Below, piece after piece: positions 27,581 through 36,135 of a stretch of 50,914 nucleotides of DNA; position 1 is the stretch's first letter, and the number at the start of each line of letters is the position of its first letter. Both the position numbers and the translations under genes were made by a program. The DNA is taken from assembly GCA_938084745.1 (NCBI GenBank), contig CALKEZ010000033.1, forward strand, positions 1 through 50,914, in the 5' to 3' direction. Under the pieces are notes generated by a model, which saw only the letters and a list, made by a program, of their open reading frames with translations, made no database searches and was not told the origin of the DNA. Source of the stretch: an uncultured Gammaproteobacteria bacterium (GTDB lineage Bacteria > Pseudomonadota > Gammaproteobacteria > Eutrophobiales > Eutrophobiaceae).

Positions 27581-28183
27581 CTAGGGCAGATAGACATCTT
27601 TAAAAAAACCGGATATTTCCAGTTTAATTTCGATAAGTTCTGAAGTCCGGTTTTCCCAATACCATCCATGTGTCCCGGTAAATGGTGCAATCAGGTTGCC
27701 ACTCGCGCTAGCCTTATTTTGCTCTTCCCAATAGCTGGTAAATTCACCAGATGGCGCATTTAATTTTTCACCGTGCATATCAAAATAGAGATTACCAGTG
27801 GCTTGCCAGTTGTAGTTGAAGTTTTCGCCTTGCTCCATGATGGCTTTTATCTCTGCTCCCTGATTAGGTAGCAATGGCAGGTTAATTGTTTTGGCTTTGT
27901 ATGGTTCATTGCTAATCCAATAGTGCTTGTTTATATCTACAACGTCTTTCAGGACAGTTTCAGAGCTTGCTTTATTGATGGGTAGTATTTCAGGCTTTGA
28001 ATTATTCGTAAGTTTGGTTAATCCGAGACTATGCCCTATACCGGTTGGATCGATACCGTATTCAGCCGGTAATACAGCGACGAATAAGATTATTGTCGCA
28101 ACACTGATCGCGATAACAGTCGACTTTAAAAGTTTGCTACTAGATGGTAATTGGTCGTGGGTCAAATCTGAGATGTCAGGCAT
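27581..28183 (-). CDS. Membrane-anchored periplasmic protein of unknown function, partner of HupE/UreJ-like gene
   Basis: The product has 200 residues with one membrane helix near residues 20-42 (STVIAISVATIILFVAVLPAEYG) and a polar periplasmic part with YNWQATGNLYFDMHGEKL, SYWEEQNKASASG and THGWYWENRT. Similar genes are annotated 'transmembrane anchor protein' and sit next to HupE/UreJ-like genes, as here (12 bases apart, same strand). Many Trp, Tyr and His residues could bind a metal, but no set of ligands is proven. The function is unknown; transport or metal delivery with its neighbour is inference. Confidence 0.7.
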   Translation of the reverse strand: MPDISDLTHDQLPSSSKLLKSTVIAISVATIILFVAVLPAEYGIDPTGIGHSLGLTKLTNNSKPEILPINKASSETVLKDVVDINKHYWISNEPYKAKTINLPLLPNQGAEIKAIMEQGENFNYNWQATGNLYFDMHGEKLNAPSGEFTSYWEEQNKASASGNLIAPFTGTHGWYWENRTSELIEIKLEISGFFKDVYLP

Positions 28184-28195
28184 GCACTATTTTCC

Positions 28196-28885
28196 TTATT
28201 GATTAATGATAAACCCGGAGAGCTGATAGCCAAAGAGTAGAAAGCCCGATGTCATCAGTGCTACATTTGCTGCATAGGCTTGATGAATGAAGGATTCTGT
28301 TTTGCGCCAGTAATCAATGACGATCAGGATGAAAGTCAGAGCTAATAATTGACCGATTTCAACGCCAATATTAAAGGCAATAATGTTGGCGACTAAACCC
28401 TCTTCGGACAATGTGAAATCCTGAAGTTTCGTAGCTAATCCAAAACCATGAAAAAAACCAAAGATTAAAACGGCGAATTTTGCATTGGGTTGATGAGAAA
28501 ACCACCGCTTATAAGCACCAAGGTTATCAAGCGCTTTATACACTACAGACAGCCCAATGATGGCATCAACGATATAGGCATTGACATGTATGTCACTTAA
28601 GACGCCATAAAGCAGTGTCACGCTGTGGCCGATAGCGAATAGCGTGACATAAACGCCAATATCTTTTATGCGGTATAGAAAAAAGATTACACCCAGGAGA
28701 AATAATAAATGGTCATATCCTGTCACCATATGTTTAGCACCAAGATAGATGAAAGGTATTAGCTGTATACCGGTACTCTTTTCTATGAATTCAGCATCAG
28801 TGCCCGATACGCCATGAGCACAAACAATTGCTGAGGCTGATAATAAAATTATTATGCCGGGAAATAGGCGAAGAATTGTTTTCAT
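28196..28885 (-). CDS. HupE/UreJ-family membrane protein
   Basis: The product has 229 residues: a signal or first helix (GIIILLSASAIVCAHGV) and about six membrane segments. Family hallmarks are GAKHMVTGYDHLLFLLGVIFF, FAIGHSVTLL, FGFFHGFGLATKL and FNIGVEIGQLLAL, with conserved His and Asp/Glu inside the helices. HupE and UreJ are thought to carry nickel. No hydrogenase or urease gene is close, so the metal is not fixed. The gene precedes the anchor protein and both are probably one operon. Confidence 0.85.
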   Translation of the reverse strand: MKTILRLFPGIIILLSASAIVCAHGVSGTDAEFIEKSTGIQLIPFIYLGAKHMVTGYDHLLFLLGVIFFLYRIKDIGVYVTLFAIGHSVTLLYGVLSDIHVNAYIVDAIIGLSVVYKALDNLGAYKRWFSHQPNAKFAVLIFGFFHGFGLATKLQDFTLSEEGLVANIIAFNIGVEIGQLLALTFILIVIDYWRKTESFIHQAYAANVALMTSGFLLFGYQLSGFIINQ

Positions 28886-29220
28886 GAGACCAGAATTGCT
28901 ACTTATAATTTTAATTTAAGCTCGGTAGTTATTATGTCGTTAAGTCAGAATAATTCATATTAATTAGGCATAGATTAAAAAGCGATATTCACAAGCTATT
29001 GATTTTAAGAGATATACAGTAATTAATGGTTTGAACTTAGCGCCTGAGGGTGTGTTGGGGCCTGCAAATCTGTCAGGAATAAACCCGCTTTCGGTTAGTC
29101 AATTCCATAGTGCCCTTTAAACGCATCTCCATAACAATAAAAAACCATTCAGATTAAAGTTTTTTCATGAAATTACCGATATTTAATCTACTTTTACTAT
29201 TAAGTCAGAGACTTGGATAA
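28886..29220. other. Divergent intergenic region without a gene
   Basis: The stretch holds the promoters of the HupE-like gene (minus) and the PAS/GGDEF/EAL gene (plus). No open frame of interest, RNA fold or known operator was recognised. Confidence 0.4.
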
Positions 29221-31305
29221 ATGGATATAGAAAACAATACTCATAACCATCTTGTATGGTTAGACAGTATCGGTTCAGCTACATTCGTAATAAATACGGA
29301 TCATATGGTTATCTATTGGAATGAAGCCTGCGAAGTAATGACTGGAGTTACAGCGAATCGTGTAATAGACACTAATCAGCATTGGAGGGGATTCTATAAT
29401 AATGAAAGACCTTGTCTGGCTGATATGGTACTTGATGATGGTTGGGAAGAAAAAGCGGAACTCTATGAATATATAGAAGTGGCTAAGACATCGAAGAGAG
29501 GTTTAATCGCCAGAAACTGGTGTCAAACTCCAGCGGGGAATAAGTTTTTAATATTCGAAGCAAATGCCATCTACGATAAAAATAAAAAAATAACAGGCGT
29601 TATTGAAACATTAAGTGACGCGACACATTTAAAAAACCTTGAAGAAAAACTGCAGGTATTCTCAAGAGCTATCGCTAACTCTTCCTCCTCAATAGTGATA
29701 CAAAAAATGGATGGGACAATCGAGTTTGTTAACCCTAAGTTTTTGTCAACAACGGGTTACACGTACGATGAGTTAATAGGCGAAAACATAAGTCTTGTAA
29801 GAGCAGATGATAGTTTTAAATATATCGAAATTCATAAAGACTTGGTAGCTTCGAGTGAATGGAAAGGTGAGTTATTATGTAAAAGGAAGTGTGGTGAATT
29901 ATTCTGGGAACGATCTTCACTCTCAACGGTACTTGATGATTCAGGCAATATATTACATGTTGTCGGTGTGCATGAAGATGTAACCGAACAACATGAGCTC
30001 TCTGAAAAAAATAGTTACGAAGCAGCTCATGACCAATTGACTGGATTGTTTAACCGGAGAGAATTTGAGCGTCGTACTGAATTATTATTAATCAATAAGT
30101 GTGAAGCCAGTCGGTCTCATTCGTTATGCTTTATTGACCTGGATCAATTTAAAGTCGTGAATGATACCTGTGGTCATGCTGCCGGAGATGAACTGCTCAA
30201 ACAGATTTCCAGAATGTTTAATGAAAAAGTAAGAAAGAATGATTCTATAGCTAGAGTAGGCGGCGACGAATTCACTATCCTGATGGAAAATTGTGAACTT
30301 GAACATTCAACACGGGTTGCGGAATCTCTCATAACAGCAGCACAGAATTTTCGTTTTGCTTGGGAAGGTAATTCTTTCAAAATTGGTTTTAGTGTTGGTC
30401 TTGTCGAATTTACTAACGAACTAGAGAGCTTGACAGAATTGCTTAGGCAAGCTGATTCCGCGTGTTATATGGCAAAGGAATTGGGCAGGAATAGACTGCA
30501 TGTCTATACGCAAGACGATAAGGAGTTAATGAAACGTCATGGCGAGATACAATGGGTGACTAAAATCCAAAATGCTCTGGACAATAATGATTTTTATTTG
30601 GATGCTCAATTAATAAAACCCTTAAGAGATAATAATAAAGATCATTATGAATTATTAATAAGGATGAAAGATGAAGGTGGCAATAGCATTGCTCCGGGAG
30701 CCTTTTTGCCGTCAGCAGAAAGGTACAGTCTAATAACAAATATTGACCGTTGGGTTGTGAATGAAGCCTTTGAATTAGTTGGTAAAAATGAGCTATTTCA
30801 ACAGGGGATTGAATTTATTTCTATTAACCTTTCCGGTCAATCACTGGTAAATGAAGAATTTCATGAATTTCTTGTTTCAAAATTTGAAGAATCAAAAATG
30901 CCAGGTGAAAAAATATGCTTTGAGATAACTGAAACTTCCGCAATAACACATATAGATAAAGCCAGGGCCCTGATCTTTTCGCTTAAAAAGTATGGGTGTA
31001 CTTTTGCACTCGATGATTTCGGCTCGGGTCTATCTTCATTTAGCTATCTAAAAAACCTTCCGGTGGACTTTTTGAAAATCGATGGGATATTTATTAGAGA
31101 TATAGTCGATGATCCTATCGATTATGAACTTGTAAAGTCTATTAATGAAGTAGCGCATATATTAAATATGAAGACCATCGCTGAGTATGTAGAAAATGAT
31201 GAAATTAAATCCTTATTAGAATCAGCAGGTATAGATTATGTTCAGGGTTTTGGCATAGGTAAACCTGTTGATTTTGAGCAGATGCTGGAACATAAGGAAG
31301 AATGA
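29221..31305 (+). CDS. PAS-PAS-GGDEF-EAL c-di-GMP signalling protein
   Basis: The product has 694 residues and no membrane segment. Two PAS domains (about 12-130 and 142-265, the second with TTGYTYDELIGENIS and a PAC tail) precede GGDEF (about 270-430) and EAL (about 440-690). The cyclase motif RVGGDEF is intact, and RKND five residues before it fits an inhibitory I-site. In the EAL part the first motif reads YELLIR, with Glu kept. FEITETS, DDFGSGLSS, LKIDG and AEYVEN carry the other metal and catalytic residues. Both activities may therefore be possible. The gene stands alone. Confidence 0.93.
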   Translation: MDIENNTHNHLVWLDSIGSATFVINTDHMVIYWNEACEVMTGVTANRVIDTNQHWRGFYNNERPCLADMVLDDGWEEKAELYEYIEVAKTSKRGLIARNWCQTPAGNKFLIFEANAIYDKNKKITGVIETLSDATHLKNLEEKLQVFSRAIANSSSSIVIQKMDGTIEFVNPKFLSTTGYTYDELIGENISLVRADDSFKYIEIHKDLVASSEWKGELLCKRKCGELFWERSSLSTVLDDSGNILHVVGVHEDVTEQHELSEKNSYEAAHDQLTGLFNRREFERRTELLLINKCEASRSHSLCFIDLDQFKVVNDTCGHAAGDELLKQISRMFNEKVRKNDSIARVGGDEFTILMENCELEHSTRVAESLITAAQNFRFAWEGNSFKIGFSVGLVEFTNELESLTELLRQADSACYMAKELGRNRLHVYTQDDKELMKRHGEIQWVTKIQNALDNNDFYLDAQLIKPLRDNNKDHYELLIRMKDEGGNSIAPGAFLPSAERYSLITNIDRWVVNEAFELVGKNELFQQGIEFISINLSGQSLVNEEFHEFLVSKFEESKMPGEKICFEITETSAITHIDKARALIFSLKKYGCTFALDDFGSGLSSFSYLKNLPVDFLKIDGIFIRDIVDDPIDYELVKSINEVAHILNMKTIAEYVENDEIKSLLESAGIDYVQGFGIGKPVDFEQMLEHKEE

Positions 31306-31402
31306 ATTTCATTGTAAAATACACCAAATAAATTTTTCGGTAGGTAGACCGTAAATTCTTAGGGTATTAAATGTATTTTATTGTTAGGTGCTTGAAGCTT
31401 TT

Positions 31403-32164
31403 TTATAGCGGGTCTTCTGTTTTAATCAATTCTGAAATAATCAATCTGGGTTGTAATTTACTATTCCTGATTAATGCAGAAATCAACTGCACATTTTCAT
31501 AAAACCCATCTTTATGCAAAAGGTTTATATTTAAAGTGAAGTTGTTTATCTCTCCTTTTGCAAGACGTTTCTTATTAGAGATATATCTTAAGTAGTCGTG
31601 CTCATGAACGATAAGCTTGTCCTTTTTTCCAATTAATTGCTTGTATTCATAACCTATCAGATCACAGGCTGCTTTATTTATTTGCAATACAACACTTTTA
31701 GTATCTTCTAATAGAAGTGGGGTAGGTGTTGACTCAAACATACTGATGTACTGATCGCTGATATCATCAATAGATAATTTATTATTCTTTAATTCTGTAA
31801 TATCGCGCATTAGCCAATTAGTGGATACCAGTTTGTTATTAATAAACCGCGCACTAATAGCGCATTGCATATGAAGTGTCCTTCCATCCTTCGATCTGAA
31901 ATTCAACTCTGATTTAACTTTTTTTTCGCCTGACTTGACGCGTTTGATTATATGCTCATATTTGTCTACCCACTTCCAATCATTATCAAGTAATTGATAA
32001 ATATCCAGGTCATTAATATCTTTAAAAAGATGGCCAAATGTTCTGCACCATTGCATGTTCACATTCATAATATTCCCATCAAGCCAAAGACTTTGTATGA
32101 TGTCTGATGATTCTCCATATAGGTAGACGCAGTTTGTCAGAGTGTCATCAAGCTTGATATTTTG
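31403..32164 (-). pseudogene. Tandem PAS domains in frame with, but cut off from, an upstream receiver domain
   Basis: The frame is open from just after the receiver's TAA to 31403. The first ATG is at 32068 and gives 221 residues, but the 32 codons before it encode the start of the first PAS domain (CVYLYGESSDIIQSLWLDGNIMNVN) and contain no ATG or GTG start in frame, only CTG. The second PAS (FESTPTPLLL, INKAACDLIGYEY) is complete. The receiver gene ends with CGT TAA in the same frame, so this looks like the lower part of a receiver-PAS-PAS protein broken by one nonsense codon or read through it. If translated from 32068 the first PAS lacks its first strand. Confidence 0.65.
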
Positions 32165-32554
32165 TTAACGTTTAATAGATTCCAGGTGAGCATTCCTGAA
32201 GACGCGCTGGATAATGTCGGGGAGTTTTTTAGTATATTGACTATCTTTTACGACATAATCATCAACGTGTAGTTCAAGCGCAGCAAGCGAGGTTTCAAGA
32301 TTATGTTCGTCGGTTAATAATACTATGGGTACTTCTATATTTTTGTCTCTTATTTCTCTAATAATATCCATGCCAGTAAAAGAACCACAGTTTTGATCGG
32401 TTAGGATAATGTCGAAGTTCGTGTCACTAATAATACTTTTAAAAAGCTGTAAATTATCGATATGTTTTATAGTTGCACCACCGATCGATGATTTGATGGC
32501 GTCTGTGATTAGATCAACATCATCGGGGTTATCTTCAACCAGTAGTATTTTCAT
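32165..32554 (-). CDS. Response-regulator receiver domain protein
   Basis: The product has 129 residues, a single CheY-like receiver. The acidic pair is in LLVEDNPDDVDL, the phospho-acceptor Asp is in FDIILTDQNC (near residue 53, with Gln-Asn following), the Thr is in VPIVLLTDEH, and the Lys is in YVVKDSQYTKKLP. It stops at a TAA that lies in frame with a tandem PAS sequence downstream, so it was probably the N-terminal part of a longer regulator. No histidine kinase is adjacent. It can still fold as a stand-alone receiver. Confidence 0.88.
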   Translation of the reverse strand: MKILLVEDNPDDVDLITDAIKSSIGGATIKHIDNLQLFKSIISDTNFDIILTDQNCGSFTGMDIIREIRDKNIEVPIVLLTDEHNLETSLAALELHVDDYVVKDSQYTKKLPDIIQRVFRNAHLESIKR

Positions 32555-32753
32555 GGAATTCGGCTAAATCTTTTTACCTGTTTGAATATATACGATGTAG
32601 CATAATAATGGACTTTTAGCCATGCTGCCATTTATTATGGCCGCCACTATAGCAGGATTGAACATCGTTAACTCAGGCGATCGTTTTTTATGTTCTCCAC
32701 AGACATATTGTAATCTACAATATCTATACTTTTTGCCAGGTTTTTAGCTCCTT

Positions 32754-33272
32754 TCATTTTTGTTGTGCCTCGTCCTTAAAATACTTTTTCTCAAGTTCGT
32801 AACTTAGAGGTTCAAGATCGGCCAAACAAGTTATGCTGTCATCGTAATTACATTCATATTGATAATGATGTACTAGTTCGTGCAGGATGATTGATTTTCC
32901 ATAGACAGAGTCCAGGTTTAAACTGTCAACTATATAAATTGTTTTATTAATGAAATTATACAAGCCGAGTATGTTGTTGCAGTTTATACCGTGTTCAATG
33001 ACATTTTCCCCGTATGCCATTTGGCACATATCATCATCGTGAATTACTGCTATTTCAGGCGGTTGAACATTTTTTTTATTAAATCGCCCTTGATTTTCCA
33101 GCCATGCAACCAACTCGACCAAAATTAATTGAAGAACTTCTTGCGTATATTTATCACTGTGGTGTGCTGCTGCTCTGGGTAGAGAGAGAAAAAAACAGGA
33201 TAGCAAGATAAAACAATAGAGTTTTATCCGCAATAAACGCCTTATTGCTATAGGACAACTTAATCTAATCAT
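32754..33272 (-). CDS. Secreted protein with a zinc-peptidase-like HExxHH motif
   Basis: The product has 172 residues with a signal peptide (LYCFILLSCFFLSLPRAAA). The middle holds VYGKSIILHELVHHYQYEC (about residues 128-146), an HExxHH motif as in gluzincin-type metallopeptidases. An extra Glu further on (LADLEPLSYELEKKY) could be the third zinc ligand. Four or more Cys residues may form disulfides. Similar small proteins are known only as uncharacterised families. No partner gene is evident. Peptidase activity is inferred from the motif only. Confidence 0.7.
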   Translation of the reverse strand: MIRLSCPIAIRRLLRIKLYCFILLSCFFLSLPRAAAHHSDKYTQEVLQLILVELVAWLENQGRFNKKNVQPPEIAVIHDDDMCQMAYGENVIEHGINCNNILGLYNFINKTIYIVDSLNLDSVYGKSIILHELVHHYQYECNYDDSITCLADLEPLSYELEKKYFKDEAQQK

Positions 33273-33366
33273 AGTGTATGAAAACGCAAAAAAACATGCC
33301 TGATAATTGCGATCAAACCTTAATTATGTATTCAAATCGTAGAAAATGAAATTTAGAAAGTTGAGT

Positions 33367-33618
33367 TTAACTACGATTTAGTTCAGCAACCTCCTTATTT
33401 GTAAACCCGACACGCGCGGCGATAGTCCTGATAACGAACTCATGTAAAGCAAGCGCTACCTCTGGGTGTTCTGTTTTTAATTTTTCTAGAGAGGAACGGG
33501 TTAAGATAAATATACGCGCCTCCTTGTCTACTTTTACAGAAGCGGAACGTATTTCATTACGAAAAAGACCGATTTCACCGACTAAAGTTTGACCAAGGAA
33601 ACTTCTCAGTCGATTAGT
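33367..33618 (-). pseudogene. C-terminal remnant of a cyclic-nucleotide-binding domain (SulP- or Crp-like)
   Basis: Directly after the MotB-like stop, and without any start codon, the minus strand encodes RLRSFLGQTLVGEIGLFRN, then ASVKVDKEARIFILTRSSLEKL and HPEVALALHEFVIRTIAAR, ending in AELNRS and TAA. This is the second half of a cyclic-nucleotide-binding domain. The GEIGL and the following strand fit the phosphate-binding cassette region, though the usual RSA is shifted. Similar ends occur on SulP transporters with a fused domain. The rest of the gene is missing, so it is a relic. Confidence 0.65.
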
Positions 33619-33621
33619 CTA

Positions 33622-34770
33622 TTAACGACTGGTCAATTTTAATTCTATACGTCGGTTGCGCGCATAGGCTGCTTCGGTTTCTTGTGGATCAATCGGATGG
33701 TATTCAGAAAAACCTGTGGCTGCCATGCGGCTGGGTGGAATATTATTACGTATCATCTCACGGACTATACTAATTGCGCGCGCTGACGATAGTTCCCAGT
33801 TTGACTGGAAGCGTTCACTCTTAAGAATAGGACGCTTATCCGTATGACCATCGATACGTAATATCCAGTCAATATCAGCCGGGATGAGTGCGGCGATCTC
33901 CTTAAGAGTCGTTGCCAGTTGTTTAACCTGCTGCTTGCCGCCTACCCCAAGCCTGTCAGAGCCTGATTCAAACAGGAGCTCTGATGGAAATACAAAACGG
34001 TCTCCCTCAATACGAATATCCGGATACTTGCTCAAAGCATCACGCAGACGACCAAAAAACTCAGATCGATATTTTTGTAATAGCTGTGCCTTGTTTGCCA
34101 AGGCCGTGTTCAAACGAGTACCAAGATCCTCGATAGTGGTTTGTTTTTCTGCAATATCCTTTTCTGCTATTTCCAGTGCATTAGATAGTGCGCTGAGTTG
34201 TTGTCTTAGTTCTTCCAACTGTCTGTTTAACAATTCCATTTGCGCGAGGTTTTCGATATTAAGTTCGGTTTCTTGTTGCAGCTGTTGTTTGACAGCATCA
34301 TGTTCTGAAATTTCTTTTTCCAGTTCCTGTTGTATCCGATCACGTAAAGCTGTCAGCGCTGCAATGTCAATTCTGAGTGTTTCTAGCAGTTCCAGTTGAT
34401 CCGTGATGGTTTGTTTCTGTTCAGTGATGGTGGCATCACGTTGGCTCAGTGATACTGTCTTCTCTTTTATTGTTTGGCTCTGTGCAGTAATCCTGCTCTC
34501 TGCTTGTTCAAGGTTTGCTGTGCGAACAGCCAGTAGTTTTTCCAGTCGTGCTGTTTCAGCTTTTTCCAGCGACAGTATCTCTGCAAGTTTACTGATACGC
34601 GTGCTCAGTTGTGATAGGGCCTGATCACGATCAGTCAATGCCGTGCTCAATACGAGGTGGCCAAGAATAGCCAGTAGCAAGACAAAGACGACAACCATTA
34701 ACAGCGATGCCGTTGCATCGACAAATGCTGGCCAGATATTAAGCGGTATTCTACGACGCAGCGTTGCCAC
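33622..34770 (-). CDS. MotB-like protein with coiled coil and OmpA peptidoglycan-binding domain
   Basis: The product has 382 residues. One membrane helix near residues 12-40 starts with WPAFVDATASLLMVVVFVLL; the Asp matches the proton-carrying Asp of MotB and ZorB. A long coiled coil (about 45-235, rich in Gln, Glu and Leu) follows, then an OmpA/MotB C-terminal domain with ELLFESGSDRL, LRIDGHTDKRP, NWELSSARAISI and ARNRRIELKLTSR. It starts with GTG at 34770, overlapping the stop of the MotA-like gene by one base. The pair should form an ion-driven 5:2-type motor anchored in the cell wall. It is not flagellar MotB, and Zorya nuclease or helicase genes are absent. Confidence 0.85.
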   Translation of the reverse strand: MATLRRRIPLNIWPAFVDATASLLMVVVFVLLLAILGHLVLSTALTDRDQALSQLSTRISKLAEILSLEKAETARLEKLLAVRTANLEQAESRITAQSQTIKEKTVSLSQRDATITEQKQTITDQLELLETLRIDIAALTALRDRIQQELEKEISEHDAVKQQLQQETELNIENLAQMELLNRQLEELRQQLSALSNALEIAEKDIAEKQTTIEDLGTRLNTALANKAQLLQKYRSEFFGRLRDALSKYPDIRIEGDRFVFPSELLFESGSDRLGVGGKQQVKQLATTLKEIAALIPADIDWILRIDGHTDKRPILKSERFQSNWELSSARAISIVREMIRNNIPPSRMAATGFSEYHPIDPQETEAAYARNRRIELKLTSR

Positions 34771-35816
34771 TAAGATCCTCTGGTAGAAAGTGCGTTGGCA
34801 ATTGTTTTTGTCAGTAAGCGTAATTCAGAACGCAGTTCTTCATTTGCTGCTGAGCCTTGTGTCTGTTCTGATGTGGTTTTGAGTAGGCGGGCGATGTCGC
34901 TCTGGCTGTGATTGAGTCGGTCGAGTCGTTCATTTTGTTCTGTCAGTAAATCATTAAATCGATCAAATGTGCCGCGCATCTCCCCCAGTTGTTTGACCAG
35001 GAATTCACGTTGGTTATCTTCCGATGCGCCGGCGCGTTGCATCTTTTCCAACGCATCGGCTGTTTTTTCAAGTAACGCCTGCACATACGCCGGCGCACCA
35101 AAGGAACTGCCTTCTTCACCGATAATGCCGCTGGAAATGCGGGCGCTACTGGAAAGCCATTCTTCCAGCTCATTCACAAAACGATTTTGTGCATGGCCCG
35201 CCTGTAGATCAAGAAAGCCGACAACCAGCGACCCGGCAAGCCCAAATAAAGAGGAAGAAAAAGCGACGCCCATACCAGACAGGGGACCAGCCAAACTGGT
35301 CTTTAGATTTTCAAAAATAGCTGCGCCACTCTCTGTTTCTACAGACATGTTATTGATTAGTGTGCCGACAGTACTCACGGTCGCCATCAGCCCCCAAAAG
35401 GTACCAAGCAAGCCCAGAAAGACCAGCACCCCAATCAAATAACGCGACAGGTCGCGTGAATCTTCGAGGCGGGTACGGATAGAGTCGAGGATAGTACGCA
35501 TTGATGTGGTGGACATAACCAGGTCTTCTTTGCCTTCCAGCATACGTGCCATTGAAGACAGTAATTTGGGTTTTGGAATATTGAGGCTAAGAGAATTGTT
35601 CTGGTAACGCCCGATCCAGTCTATCTCGGGATAGAGTTGCAGCACTTGTCGAAAATTGATACCAATACCGATAATGAGTACTACAAGGATTACCGAGTTA
35701 AATATAACATTGGATGTATAGGCATCGCGTAGTGGTTCGATTAGCAACACACCACCAACGGCGACGATGACCGTAAAGATGCTCATCCATAATAGGGTCT
35801 GAATTGGACGTGTCAT
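34770..35816 (-). CDS. MotA/TolQ/ExbB-like proton-channel protein
   Basis: The product has 348 residues. Two N-terminal helices (LLWMSIFTVIVAVGGVLLI; NSVILVVLIIGIGINF) are followed by the core pair of the family: LIGVLVFLGLLGTFWGLMATVSTVG (about residues 135-160) and GPLSGMGVAFSSSLFGLAGSLVVGFLDL (about 190-217). A C-terminal cytoplasmic tail of predicted coiled coil follows (KQLGEMRGTFDRFNDLL, NHSQSDIARLL). The core is that of MotA, TolQ and ZorA, but the tail is far shorter than in ZorA. It is translationally coupled to the MotB-like gene. What the motor drives is unknown. Confidence 0.82.
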   Translation of the reverse strand: MTRPIQTLLWMSIFTVIVAVGGVLLIEPLRDAYTSNVIFNSVILVVLIIGIGINFRQVLQLYPEIDWIGRYQNNSLSLNIPKPKLLSSMARMLEGKEDLVMSTTSMRTILDSIRTRLEDSRDLSRYLIGVLVFLGLLGTFWGLMATVSTVGTLINNMSVETESGAAIFENLKTSLAGPLSGMGVAFSSSLFGLAGSLVVGFLDLQAGHAQNRFVNELEEWLSSSARISSGIIGEEGSSFGAPAYVQALLEKTADALEKMQRAGASEDNQREFLVKQLGEMRGTFDRFNDLLTEQNERLDRLNHSQSDIARLLKTTSEQTQGSAANEELRSELRLLTKTIANALSTRGS

Positions 35817-36135
35817 AATTACATAATCCTTTCGGGTGATTACGTAGCTTTATTTTCGCACGAATGAAAAGAACGCGCACTCTTGATTTATCGCTTATCT
35901 GAATAAGCTGGTTTCTGGATGGTATATAGAGCCTTATTATTAAGGGGTCGGCAATGAGCATCGTCATCTGGGAAGAGAAATGTAGTGATCAAATTAAGCG
36001 TTTGTTTAACCGAATAATTCCCGATGCGTATGCTTTAGACCTATACTATTAATATAGGTAATATAAATATGTCACAGCATTAAACTGAATGTATGATATT
36101 TCAGAACCCATTCAATTTTAGTAAGGTAGCTCATT
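35817..36135. other. Divergent intergenic region before fnr
   Basis: This region separates the motor pair from fnr. A 32-codon frame at 35954-36052 (MSIVIWEEKCSDQIKRLF, then PDAYALDLYY) is open but has no recognised family. A seven-base inverted repeat, ACCTATA at 36039-36045 and TATAGGT at 36053-36059, lies about 80 bases before the fnr start and may be part of its promoter. No Fnr box was seen here, so autoregulation is not supported. Confidence 0.4.

Noticed and set aside
30134..30147. TTGAC-CTGG-ATCAA, a sixth Fnr-like site
   Set aside because: It lies inside the GGDEF coding sequence and encodes the conserved Ile-Asp-Leu-Asp-Gln stretch, so the match is explained by the protein.
33622..35816. 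A complete Zorya anti-phage system
   Set aside because: Only motor-like genes are present. No ZorC, ZorD or ZorE gene lies on either side, and the MotA-like tail is short.
35954..36052. A 32-codon frame before fnr
   Set aside because: Too short, no ribosome binding site of note and no recognised family. Recorded under the intergenic region only.
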